Numbered from the stretch's first letter, positions 1 through 6,041 are shown. The stretch is DNA of 6,174 nt from UBA5070 sp039798065 (GCA_039798065.1 JBDKGS010000267.1:1-6174); one strand, 5' to 3'. A program made the numbers and translations. Notes: generated by a model from the letters alone, not told the origin.

Positions 1-355
1 GGAGACCGCCAAGATCTTCGAGACGGATTCTGTCAGGGTGCATGCCACTTGCGTTCGCGTGCCGGTGCTGCGCGCCCACAGCGAAGCGTTGAACGTGGAG
101 TTCGAACGCGAAGTCTCGGTGGATGAAGCCATGGAAGTCCTGCGCACTGCGCCTGGCGTCCAGATCCTGGAAGAGCCTGGCAAGAACCGCTGGCCCATGC
201 CATTGGATGCCTCGGGCAAGGATCCGGTGCTGGTGGGACGCATGCGCAAGGACAAGAGCCAGAAGAACACTCTGGACTTCTGGGTCGTTGGGGATCAGAT
301 CCGCAAGGGCGCAGCCCTGAACGCGGTCCAGATCGCCGAAAAGCTCTTCGCGTAA
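1..355 (+). CDS. asd: Aspartate-semialdehyde dehydrogenase, C-terminal part (5' end outside window)
   Basis: This is the C-terminal 117 or so residues of aspartate-semialdehyde dehydrogenase, read from base 2 to the TAA at 353-355. The cytoplasmic enzyme reduces L-aspartyl-4-phosphate with NADPH to aspartate semialdehyde, the branch point to lysine/diaminopimelate, threonine and methionine. The sequence shows the substrate-binding segment CVRVPVLRAHSEALNVEF. Its first Arg (56-58) and its His (77-79) have the 7-residue spacing of Arg267 and His274 in the E. coli enzyme. The stretch VGRMRKDKSQ and the ending WVVGDQIRKGAALNAVQIAEKL are typical of the shorter, Bacillus/archaeal-like ASADH subfamily rather than the E. 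coli type. The catalytic Cys and the NADP-binding N-terminus lie upstream and cannot be checked. The next gene begins 24 bp later in the same frame, so co-transcription is likely. Confidence 0.95.
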   Translation, partial: ETAKIFETDSVRVHATCVRVPVLRAHSEALNVEFEREVSVDEAMEVLRTAPGVQILEEPGKNRWPMPLDASGKDPVLVGRMRKDKSQKNTLDFWVVGDQIRKGAALNAVQIAEKLFA

Positions 356-379
356 CCGGCGGATCGGGCTCAACCCACT

Positions 380-568
380 TTGGTCTGGATTCTTCTAGCC
401 ACGCTGATCGTCTCGGCCATCTTCTTCTTGATGGTGTTCCGGCAGGCGAGCCGTGCGGAAGAGAGGTTGCGGTTGCTGGTGGTGAAGTTGGAGGGCCGCA
501 TCTCGCGGCGCTATGGCGCCAAGTTGGTGCCACCCGACCAGCCAGGCGCAGAAGAGGACGCCGAGTGA
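380..568 (+). CDS. Small single-pass membrane protein of unknown function (62 aa, TTG start)
   Basis: I do not recognise this family. The predicted 62-residue protein has a hydrophobic helix at about residues 2-20 (WILLATLIVSAIFFLMVF), then a basic, helix-prone stretch at about 21-45 (RQASRAEERLRLLVVKLEGR), then a short Pro/acidic tail ending EEDAE. By the positive-inside rule the tail would be cytoplasmic. The only start that keeps the membrane helix is TTG at 380; its upstream SD is weak. An in-frame ATG at 431 would give 45 residues and remove most of the helix. Support for coding comes from context: the frame fills the asd-alr gap exactly, starts 24 bp after the asd stop, and its TGA overlaps the alr GTG by 4 bp. 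The alr ribosome binding site lies inside it. It may tether or regulate a cell-wall-related process, but this is a guess from the neighbours. Confidence 0.66.
   Translation: MVWILLATLIVSAIFFLMVFRQASRAEERLRLLVVKLEGRISRRYGAKLVPPDQPGAEEDAE
551..558 (+). promoter_or_regulatory. Ribosome binding site fixing the alr GTG start
   Basis: A purine-rich Shine-Dalgarno-like GAAGAGGA ends 6 nt before the GTG at 565. It lies within the 3' end of the small membrane-protein gene. Together with the GTGA stop/start overlap it supports GTG 565 as the alr start; the next in-frame ATG, at 637, lies inside the conserved N-terminal domain. Confidence 0.6.
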
Positions 569-1662
569 GCGCCTCGGGGTCGTGGGTCGAAGTCGATCGA
601 GCGGCTCTGCAAGGCAACGTGCGTCGAATCCGCGAGATGGTCGGGCAGCGCCTGATCCTGGTTCTTGTGAAGGCCGATGGCTACGGTCACGGAGCGGTCG
701 AGACCGCCAAGACGGTGCTGGCCGCCGGAGCCGATCGGGTCGGTGTGGCGCGTGTCCACGAGGGCGTGCATCTGCGCCGGTCGGGAATTGACGGTGTGAT
801 CCACGTGCTGGAGCCGTTCCATCCCGACGATCTTGCCGAATATCTCCGCTTCGACCTGATCGCCACCATCTGCGATCTGCCCGCGGCGTTGGCGTTGTCC
901 ACGCACGGCGTCCTGACCGGACGGAAATTGACAGCGCACCTGAAGATCGACACCGGCATGGCCAGGCTGGGTCTCCACGACACCCACGATCTGGCGACGA
1001 TCGAGCGGATCCTGTCGTTGCCCGGCGTGGAATGGGAAGGCATCTACACGCACTTCGCCCGCGCCGACGACGACCGCGACACCACCGCCGCCCAGATCGC
1101 GCGTTTCGGCGCTCTGCTGGCGACCCTGGAGGCCAATGGTATCCGTCCGCCCATCGCGCATGCCGCGAATTCGGCTGCCATTTTCCGTCACCCCGAATCG
1201 TGGCTGCAGATGGTGAGGCCCGGCATCGCCGTCTTTGGGTACCCTCCCGACGGGGCGCCCGATTCCGGACTGGTTCCCGTGTTGCGCCTTCGTTCCACCG
1301 TGCGGCATCTCTCGTGGAAGGAGCCCGGGCAGCCTGTCAGCTACGGCGGATCATGGGTGGCCTCACGCCGTACCCGGCTTGCCGTCCTGCCCTTGGGGTA
1401 TGGTGACGGATTTTGGCGTGGGAATTCCAATCGGCTTTCGGTGGAAATCTGCGGCAAAATGTGTCCACAGGTTGGACGCATCTGCATGGACCAGATGATG
1501 GTCGATGTCACCGATGTCCCCTCCGTCGAGATTGGCGATCCCGCATGGATCATCGGGCCGGGACCTGAACTTTCGGCCGAGAGGTTGTCGCGAAACTTGG
1601 ACACCATCGTCTACGAAGTTCTCTGCGACCTGGGTCGCCGACTGGAGCGCGTCTTCGTCTGA
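565..1662 (+). CDS. alr: Alanine racemase (PLP-dependent)
   Basis: This 365-residue cytoplasmic enzyme interconverts L- and D-alanine, supplying D-Ala for the D-Ala-D-Ala end of peptidoglycan stem peptides. The N-terminal TIM-barrel part carries the PLP-lysine motif VKADGYGHGA (Lys36), HLKIDTGMARLGL, THFARADD, HAANSAA and RPGIAVFGY. The C-terminal beta domain carries VSYGGSW, with the second catalytic base Tyr260 (codon 1342-1344), then the substrate-site motif RICMDQMMVDVT, GDPAWIIG and a YEVLC segment near the end. Length and motif order match the family, and no key residue is missing. The start is GTG 565, which overlaps the stop of the upstream small gene, so translational coupling is likely. 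Grouping with asd puts two enzymes of peptidoglycan precursor supply together. No clear terminator follows; 130 bp separate it from the next gene. Confidence 0.97.
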   Translation: MSASGSWVEVDRAALQGNVRRIREMVGQRLILVLVKADGYGHGAVETAKTVLAAGADRVGVARVHEGVHLRRSGIDGVIHVLEPFHPDDLAEYLRFDLIATICDLPAALALSTHGVLTGRKLTAHLKIDTGMARLGLHDTHDLATIERILSLPGVEWEGIYTHFARADDDRDTTAAQIARFGALLATLEANGIRPPIAHAANSAAIFRHPESWLQMVRPGIAVFGYPPDGAPDSGLVPVLRLRSTVRHLSWKEPGQPVSYGGSWVASRRTRLAVLPLGYGDGFWRGNSNRLSVEICGKMCPQVGRICMDQMMVDVTDVPSVEIGDPAWIIGPGPELSAERLSRNLDTIVYEVLCDLGRRLERVFV

Positions 1663-1792
1663 TTCGACGCGGTTTCCGAGTCTTCAGGCTCCGCGGTGAA
1701 GGGGAGGATACTTCAATACTGGAAATCTGGATCCGGTTAGTTATCTATTCCGACCCTCTTACCTTACCTCCTTACCAAACAGGAAACGAACC
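1663..1792 (+). promoter_or_regulatory. Intergenic leader of the transporter gene: possible promoter, pyrimidine tract and RBS
   Basis: This 130-bp spacer is less GC-rich than its surroundings and is the likely site of the transporter promoter. A possible -10 is TATCTA (1742-1747), with a poor -35 (CTGGAA, 1719-1724, 17-bp spacing); this is a weak match made by eye. CTTACC occurs three times (1758-1763, 1763-1768, 1771-1776) in a C/T-rich run that includes ACCTCCTT (1766-1773), which looks like the anti-Shine-Dalgarno end of 16S rRNA. The ribosome binding site of the transporter is AGGAAA (1781-1786), 6 nt before the ATG at 1793. I found no terminator hairpin with a U-tract after alr, so readthrough is possible. 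Confidence 0.35.
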
Positions 1793-2362
1793 ATGTCGCA
1801 CGGAACTAGCGGAAACCCAGCAGTTGTCGGCCTTGCAGGCTTTGGACTCACCACCCTCATGCTCCAGTTCCACAACTTGGGAATGGTTCCCGAAATCGGC
1901 GCGGTCGTCGCGCTCGGCCTGATCTTTGGCGGCGTGGCTCAGCTGATCGCCGGCCTTCAGGAAAAGAGCATGGGCAACAACTTCGGTTATTGCGCGTTCA
2001 CGTCGTACGGCGCGTTCTGGATCGCGCTGTGCTTGATCTGGATCTTCAACAAGACCGGCTTGTTCGTCACCAACGACAATGAAATGGGCTGGTTCCTGGT
2101 TGCCTGGACTCTGTTCTCCATCATTTTGTGGGTCGGGTCGCTGCGTATTTCCAAAGCCATGGCCTTCACCTTCACCACGCTGGTGATCGGCTTCATCCTG
2201 CTGGATATCGCGAAGTTCGTCGATCATTCCTATGCCTTCTGGGCCGGAGTGGACCTTGTCGCTTGCGCGCTGGGCGCCTGGTACATGATGGCCGCCGCGA
2301 TCTTGAATCCGTTGTACGGCCGCACGATCTTGCCCGTGGGCAAGCCCGTCATCGGCGACTGA
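1793..2362 (+). CDS. satP: Acetate/succinate transporter, GPR1/FUN34/YaaH (AceTr) family
   Basis: This 189-residue inner-membrane protein belongs to the AceTr family (bacterial SatP/YaaH, yeast Ady2), which moves acetate, and in some members succinate, probably with protons. About six membrane helices are visible, at roughly residues 11-30, 35-56, 66-88, 98-118, 123-143 and 149-177. Family landmarks are the N-terminal NPAVVGL (residues 8-14, matching the NPAPLGL signature with changes at positions 4-5), IFGGVAQLIAGLQE in helix 2, and the NNFGYCAFTSYGAFW block. Length matches the compact bacterial form. The ATG at 1793 has a proper RBS and places the signature at the N-terminus, as expected. 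The gene appears monocistronic, with a spacer upstream and an intrinsic terminator downstream. The transported substrate cannot be settled from sequence: acetate is most likely, and succinate or another short monocarboxylate is possible. Confidence 0.93.
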   Translation: MSHGTSGNPAVVGLAGFGLTTLMLQFHNLGMVPEIGAVVALGLIFGGVAQLIAGLQEKSMGNNFGYCAFTSYGAFWIALCLIWIFNKTGLFVTNDNEMGWFLVAWTLFSIILWVGSLRISKAMAFTFTTLVIGFILLDIAKFVDHSYAFWAGVDLVACALGAWYMMAAAILNPLYGRTILPVGKPVIGD

Positions 2363-2386
2363 TCGAATCGGCAGCTAATCTTCACC

Positions 2387-2420
2387 GACCAACCGACACT
2401 CTTTGTCGAGTACGGTGGTC
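2387..2420 (+). other. Bulged hairpin in the transporter 3' untranslated region
   Basis: An imperfect inverted repeat lies 24 nt after the transporter stop. Bases 2387-2395 (GACCAACCG) pair with 2413-2420 (CGGTGGTC) with a one-base bulge, and an inner ACTC/GAGT stem (2398-2401 with 2408-2411) closes a six-base loop. No U-tract follows, so it is not a terminator by itself. It may stabilise the mRNA 3' end or be chance; the pairing was found by eye. Confidence 0.35.
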
Positions 2421-2433
2421 CGCCAAGAACTAT

Positions 2434-2466
2434 GCCTTCGCAGCGATGCTGCGGGGGCGTTTTATT
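2434..2466 (+). terminator. Intrinsic (Rho-independent) terminator after the transporter gene
   Basis: GCCTTCGCAGC (2434-2444) pairs with GCTGCGGGGGC (2448-2458) as an 11-bp stem with two G-U pairs and a GAT triloop. The T-rich run GTTTTATTA follows immediately. Its position, 72 bp after the transporter stop and 44 bp before the next start, separates the two transcription units. It also argues against any coding start upstream of 2510. Confidence 0.8.
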
Positions 2467-2509
2467 AGGTGGCATTGGAGCTGGTTGGTTTGGTAGATTG
2501 ACACCTCTC

Positions 2510-3292
2510 ATGGTCCGACGTCCTTTCTACTCCCAGGCTTACTGCGCCCTCCTAGCCTTTCTGCTTCCAAGCGGGGTCATTGCGCAGACCGCCGACGATG
2601 CGGCCCGCGAGGTCCAACGGCTCCGTGTGCAGGTCGAACAGGAGCGCAAGGCGATCAGTCAGGATTCGGCTCGGCAAGCCGAATGGCGCAGCCAATCGAA
2701 GGCTCGGGTCGCGTCCATGCGCTCCGAAGCCCAACGGCTGGCCAAGGAACGCGACAGTTTGCGTCAAACGCTCGACCGGTCGAGCAAACCCAGGCCTCCC
2801 GCGCCTGCGCCGGTGACTCCCGCAGCGGCCCGCAAAAAGGCGTTTTCCGAAGCCTTGGCGCGCGAGATCGAAAAGACCTCCAACCTTTTGGTGCACGAAA
2901 TGGATGGCGGCGCCGAACTCAAGGAACAGTGGTCGCGGCTGGCCAACGGATTGCGTCGCGGATCGGAAGATCCCTCCGAGGCTTTGGCACGGTTTCTGGA
3001 CGACGTTTCGGAGCGCATCGACATGGCCCAGCGCATCTCGTCGCATCCGGGAAGTTTCACCGATGCTTCGGGAAGAACTTTGCGCGGCACCTTCCTGGAA
3101 GTGGGTGCCGCTCTTCAGGTTTTTGTGGAGCGAGAAGGAGCCAAGGCGGCGGTGCGTGTCAGAGGCGAATCCGCATTGCGCGAAGTGGGCAACCCCCATG
3201 ACCTGGCCAAATTCGCTCACGCGGCGAAAATCCTCGCTGGGACGGGAGATCCTGGCTGGGTCTATTTGCCAGTCGCGGGAGCCGTGAAATGA
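2510..3292 (+). CDS. Secreted coiled-coil protein, DUF3450-like, of a TonB system
   Basis: The 260-residue protein has an N-terminal Sec signal peptide: Arg-rich start, hydrophobic core at about 11-19, and probable cleavage after VIA at 25, before QTAD. A long charged coiled coil follows (about 29-92), then a Pro/Ala linker (about 94-107, PRPPAPAPVTP), a second helical part (about 108-178), and a C-terminal module from GRTL (188) to YLPV (252-255). The layout, the final LPV motif and the position directly before an ExbB-type gene match DUF3450 proteins of Vibrio-like TonB2 loci; the family assignment is by eye. The role is probably periplasmic, assisting the proton-channel complex. The ATG at 2510 was chosen because the longer frame from 2432 would begin inside the terminator and bury the signal peptide. 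No good SD precedes it. Its stop overlaps the next start (ATGA), implying coupled translation. Confidence 0.75.
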   Translation: MVRRPFYSQAYCALLAFLLPSGVIAQTADDAAREVQRLRVQVEQERKAISQDSARQAEWRSQSKARVASMRSEAQRLAKERDSLRQTLDRSSKPRPPAPAPVTPAAARKKAFSEALAREIEKTSNLLVHEMDGGAELKEQWSRLANGLRRGSEDPSEALARFLDDVSERIDMAQRISSHPGSFTDASGRTLRGTFLEVGAALQVFVEREGAKAAVRVRGESALREVGNPHDLAKFAHAAKILAGTGDPGWVYLPVAGAVK

Positions 3293-4794
3293 AGCGCTTG
3301 GCCGCAAGTCTGTTGATGTGTGCGAGTTTGGCGTTGGCAGCGAATGCCCAACCTGCCCAGGCTCCGGCAGCAGCCAGCAAATCCCAAAAGCTGGAATTGG
3401 CGTCGGCCCAACGTATGCGCGACAGTTTGGTTGCCCTTCGTTGGGAAGCCAGGCGTCAGGCCTTGGCCGAACGGGATGCCTGGCAGCAGGATTTCAACCA
3501 AGTGCGCGACAGTTTGGAAACCATCCGGGAAGAACGCGCCCAGCTGGATGCGGAAGTACGCCGGTTGGCTCGCAACGAAGCGGAGGCGTTGGCTGCATCG
3601 GTCCCCCAGGTGGTGGCGAATCCAGCGGATCCGCTGGACGCCTTGCGTCGGAATCTGTCAGGTCGGCTGGAGGCCTTGCGCGAACGGGTGAGCCGGTCGG
3701 TTCCGGTCCGTCGTGACGAACGCCTGGCTGCGCTGGATTCGGTGCGCAGGGAGATCGCCGAGATTTCGGCGGTCGAAAACGGATTGGGCCGGGCGATCGG
3801 TGCCTGGCGCTTGGAATGGCAACGCACCCGTGGGACGGATTCCGTCGTGGGAATGCTGCCACGACCCGAGGGCGATCCGGCTAACGGACGGATTTTGTCG
3901 ACAGGCGACCTGGGTGCCTGGTACCTTTCTCAGGACGGCAAAATCGCAGGTGTCGCGGTACGGTCGGGGCTGGGCGGTGCTTGGGAGTGGCGCGAAGACC
4001 TGTCGGATTCCACCAAGGCGGCGATCGCACAGTGGAACGACGCGAACGGATTGCTTCCGGTCGATCCGGGGTTGTCCACGCCCGATGGCGCTGGATTTTT
4101 CGCGGGCGGGCCACAGCCTGGATTCCGGGAGCGAATGGCCTCGTTTTTCAGCTTCCAAAAAGGGCCGTTGCACCTGGTCGCTCTATGGGCAGCTCGTTCG
4201 GTGATGGCGCTCCTGGTGTTCCTGGGCGCGGTCGTGGGATGGATCGGTTGGCGTCGCAGTCGGGTGATTTCCACGCAGGAGCGCGACAGGATCGGGTACG
4301 AAGACAAGATCCTACCGGGAATGAGCGATGCGAAAAAGGCTGCCGAACTGGTCGCCACCTGCCCCGACACCTATCTGGGGCGCATCGTGAAGCGCGGCGT
4401 GGAAAGTCGGGATTTGTCGCCCGAAGCCCTTGAACAGCTATTGACCGCGGTGGAGTCGGCGGAAACCCGCAAGCTCGAACACAATTTGTCGCGACTTGGC
4501 ACCATCGGCTCCAACGCTCCGTTCATCGGTTTGTTCGGCACTGTGTGCGGCATTCTGGACGCCTTCGCCGCGTTGGGTCGCGAAGGTGCGGGGCCCCAGG
4601 CCGTGATGACCGCCATCGCCGAAGCGCTCGTGGCCACGGCGGTGGGACTTCTGGTCGCCATTCCCGCCATTTGGGTGTTCAACGCCCTCCAATCGCGTGT
4701 CCAGGAATTGTCGGGCCGGGCCAAGGAGCTGCGCACCTTGATGGTCGCCGCTTCGCTGGAGGCCGCCGTGCGGGGCGGCTCGAAGAAGGCCTAG
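3289..4794 (+). CDS. MotA/TolQ/ExbB proton channel with large periplasmic N-terminal domain (TtpC-like)
   Basis: This 501-residue inner-membrane protein joins a periplasmic coiled-coil domain to an ExbB/TolQ channel. A signal peptide (cleavage near ANA-QP, residue 20) is followed by coiled coils at about 30-105 and 115-180, then a module from GRIL (200) to LLPV (255-258). The channel part has helix 1 at about 297-321, a large cytoplasmic loop, helix 2 at 405-427 (TIGSNAPFIGLFGTVCGI) and helix 3 at 445-467 (EALVATAVGLLVAIPAI). Thr418, Glu445 and Thr450 line up with Thr148, Glu176 and Thr181 of E. coli ExbB, so the proton path looks intact. Classic ExbB is about 240 residues; the long N-terminus is the hallmark of TtpC of the Vibrio TonB2 system. 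It overlaps the upstream gene by ATGA (RBS GGGAG at 3277-3281) and ends one base before exbD. A flagellar MotA role is unlikely next to exbD and tonB. Confidence 0.93.
   Translation: MKRLAASLLMCASLALAANAQPAQAPAAASKSQKLELASAQRMRDSLVALRWEARRQALAERDAWQQDFNQVRDSLETIREERAQLDAEVRRLARNEAEALAASVPQVVANPADPLDALRRNLSGRLEALRERVSRSVPVRRDERLAALDSVRREIAEISAVENGLGRAIGAWRLEWQRTRGTDSVVGMLPRPEGDPANGRILSTGDLGAWYLSQDGKIAGVAVRSGLGGAWEWREDLSDSTKAAIAQWNDANGLLPVDPGLSTPDGAGFFAGGPQPGFRERMASFFSFQKGPLHLVALWAARSVMALLVFLGAVVGWIGWRRSRVISTQERDRIGYEDKILPGMSDAKKAAELVATCPDTYLGRIVKRGVESRDLSPEALEQLLTAVESAETRKLEHNLSRLGTIGSNAPFIGLFGTVCGILDAFAALGREGAGPQAVMTAIAEALVATAVGLLVAIPAIWVFNALQSRVQELSGRAKELRTLMVAASLEAAVRGGSKKA
3416..3517 (+). 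repeat. 15-bp direct repeat in the coiled-coil coding region
   Basis: TGCGCGACAGTTTGG occurs at 3416-3430 and 3503-3517, 87 bp (29 codons) apart and in the same frame, coding (M/V)RDSL both times. A shorter copy (GCGACAGTTTG) is at 2751-2761 in the upstream DUF3450-like gene, also coding RDSL. It could reflect duplication of coiled-coil units or codon-bias convergence on a common heptad sequence. Confidence 0.6.
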
Positions 4795-4795
4795 G

Positions 4796-5206
4796 ATGGC
4801 CGGCGACGCGGGAGCGCCACGCAGACCCATCACGGCGATCAACATGACGCCGCTGGTCGACATCATGCTGGTGTTGCTCATCATCTTCATCCTGGTCACG
4901 CAAGCGGTGGATTCGGCTTCGGTGCCGGTCAAGTTGCCCAAGGCCGCGAACGCTTCCACCTCGCCACCCACCGCGGTGATGGTGAGCCTGGACGCTTCCG
5001 GAGCCATCCGTGTCGACGGGCGGCCTTCGGATCGTCCCGCGTTGCGTCAATTTCTGTCCACTCGTGCCAAGCGCGACACTTCGTTGCAGGTGGTGCTTGC
5101 CGCCGACGAACGGCTCGCCTACGCCAAGGTGGTGCAGGTGCTGGACGATGTCCGTGGTGCGGGCGTCACGCGCTACGCCCTCAAGGTGCGCTCGGGCGGG
5201 CAATGA
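4796..5206 (+). CDS. exbD: ExbD/TolR-family proton-channel subunit
   Basis: The 136-residue protein is the partner of the ExbB-type channel. A short cytoplasmic N-terminus (1-18) leads into one membrane helix with the family signature INMTPLVDIMLVLLIIFIL. Asp22 is the invariant proton-carrying Asp, equivalent to Asp25 of E. coli ExbD. The periplasmic domain (about 42-136) has the expected VPVKLPKA, then a variable strand-rich part, VVLAADERLAYAKVVQVLDDVRGAGVTRYAL and a short tail. Length is usual for the family. The start at 4796 is one base after the upstream stop, with the SD AAGAAGG (4783-4789) 6 nt before it. In the complex, an ExbB pentamer around an ExbD dimer uses the proton gradient to drive TonB. 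TolR is the alternative, but the following TonB and the absence of TolA/TolB/Pal here favour ExbD. Confidence 0.95.
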   Translation: MAGDAGAPRRPITAINMTPLVDIMLVLLIIFILVTQAVDSASVPVKLPKAANASTSPPTAVMVSLDASGAIRVDGRPSDRPALRQFLSTRAKRDTSLQVVLAADERLAYAKVVQVLDDVRGAGVTRYALKVRSGGQ

Positions 5207-5229
5207 CGATCGATCCGGGCCAATCATGA
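5203..5229 (+). other. Possible 8-codon minicistron linking exbD and tonB
   Basis: An ATG at 5203 overlaps the exbD TGA (ATGA), and the frame reads MTIDPGQS to a TGA at 5227-5229 that itself overlaps the tonB ATG at 5226. A G-rich run (GGGCGGG, 5194-5200) lies just before it. It could carry terminating ribosomes from exbD to tonB, whose own SD is weak. Two ATGA junctions could also arise by chance; no product is claimed. Confidence 0.3.
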
Positions 5230-6041
5230 TCCGGCGTTCGCCCGACCGTGTCAGGTATTCCCCCGATTGGAAGTCGATTCCGTCCGAAACGACCGCTCTG
5301 GCCGCGCCGTTCGACGCGGCGATCCATGTTCCGCACAGCCGGATCAAGAAAATCTCGACGTCAGTTTCTGTCGTGGCCGCCGTGGCGTTCGTCTTTTGGC
5401 TGGTCTTGAAGGCGCCGGGCAATGGCGAGGCGGGATTGCGACCGGCACAAAAAAGCGCGGACGTCCAGGTTGTTTCGGATGTTCCACCGGTTCCTCCCCC
5501 CAACGACCAGGTGATCGACCAGGAGATTTCTCTCGATCGACAACTTCCGACCACATCGGTCCCCACTCCGCCTCAGCCTCCCTCGGTGGGGCTTGTGGGC
5601 AGCGGAGAGATGGGTGGCAAAGGCAATGGCACCCCCGGACTGGACCTGGGCCTCGAGGGTGGGGGCGAAGGGATGGCGGTCGCCGCGGGCGGTGGTGGCA
5701 AAGGCAATGGAGCAGGCTCCGGAGTCGGCAACGGAGTGGGCTCGCAACGATTCATCTACCAACCGGGTCAGGTCGATCAGGACGCGCAGCCGGAAAAAAT
5801 CGTCGACGCCCCTTATCCCCGCCGGGCACAGGAAGACGGGGTCGAGGCCTCGGTGCAGCTTCGCATGCTGATCGACGAACGCGGAAGAGTGGAGCAAACC
5901 GAAGTGCTGGGCGCTCCACCGGGTTACGGGTTCGACAACGCATTGAAAACCGCCGTCCAGCAATGGCGCTTCAAACCTGCCCGTCTTGGTGGCGTGCCGG
6001 TCCCCCAATGGGTGAACATGCCCTACAACTTCCACTTGTGA
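5226..6041 (+). CDS. tonB: TonB-family energy transducer with glycine-rich linker
   Basis: The 271-residue protein spans the inner membrane once and reaches across the periplasm to pull on TonB-dependent receptors. It has a basic cytoplasmic N-terminus (1-42), one helix at about 43-61 (ISTSVSVVAAVAFVFWLVL), a Pro-rich stretch at about 86-119 (PPVPPP, PTPPQPP), a Gly-rich stretch at about 122-173 with two GGKGNG units, and a C-terminal TonB domain (about 189-271). The last shows the family pattern: APYPRRAQEDGVEASVQLRM, IDERGRVEQTEVLG, ALKTAVQQWRFKPARLGGVPVPQWV and NFHL. The start is ATG 5226, 19 bp after exbD; the frame stays open upstream into exbD, but an earlier start would overlap exbD heavily. 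The cytoplasmic segment is longer than in E. coli TonB, and the helix lacks the conserved Ser/His pair. Alternative: TolA-like or AgmX-like TonB-C protein; the exbBD context favours TonB. Confidence 0.93.
   Translation: MIRRSPDRVRYSPDWKSIPSETTALAAPFDAAIHVPHSRIKKISTSVSVVAAVAFVFWLVLKAPGNGEAGLRPAQKSADVQVVSDVPPVPPPNDQVIDQEISLDRQLPTTSVPTPPQPPSVGLVGSGEMGGKGNGTPGLDLGLEGGGEGMAVAAGGGGKGNGAGSGVGNGVGSQRFIYQPGQVDQDAQPEKIVDAPYPRRAQEDGVEASVQLRMLIDERGRVEQTEVLGAPPGYGFDNALKTAVQQWRFKPARLGGVPVPQWVNMPYNFHL
5613..5710 (+). repeat. 17-bp direct repeat in the glycine-rich linker of tonB
   Basis: GGTGGCAAAGGCAATGG occurs exactly at 5613-5629 and 5694-5710, 81 bp (27 codons) apart and in the same frame, coding GGKGNG at residues 130-135 and 157-162. 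The region between is also Gly-rich. An in-frame repeat like this could let the linker change length by recombination or slippage without breaking the gene. Confidence 0.75.

Noticed and set aside
511..1308. Long open frame on the minus strand opposite alr
   Set aside because: Composition is that of an antisense shadow in GC-rich DNA, with no recognisable domain, and alr is certain on the + strand. The same holds for the long minus-strand frames at 2552-3307 and 5361-6134.
1671..1702. Possible terminator after alr around the CCGCGG palindrome
   Set aside because: The stem is short and imperfect and no U-tract follows.
2498..2503. Perfect TTGACA (-35 consensus)
   Set aside because: At 16-18 bp downstream there is no plausible -10, and transcription would start inside the gene whose ATG is at 2510.
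2432..2509. Upstream extension of the DUF3450-like gene to an ATG at 2432
   Set aside because: That ATG lies at the base of the intrinsic terminator hairpin, and the extension would bury the clear signal peptide that starts at 2510.
3289..5206. Flagellar MotA/MotB or TolQ/TolR identity for the channel pair
   Set aside because: The second protein is a short ExbD/TolR type without an OmpA-like peptidoglycan-binding domain, and it is followed by TonB rather than TolA, TolB or Pal.
5010..5225. Longer TonB frame starting inside exbD
   Set aside because: It would overlap exbD by nearly 200 bp in another frame. The ATG at 5226 fits the operon spacing and leaves a normal TonB layout.
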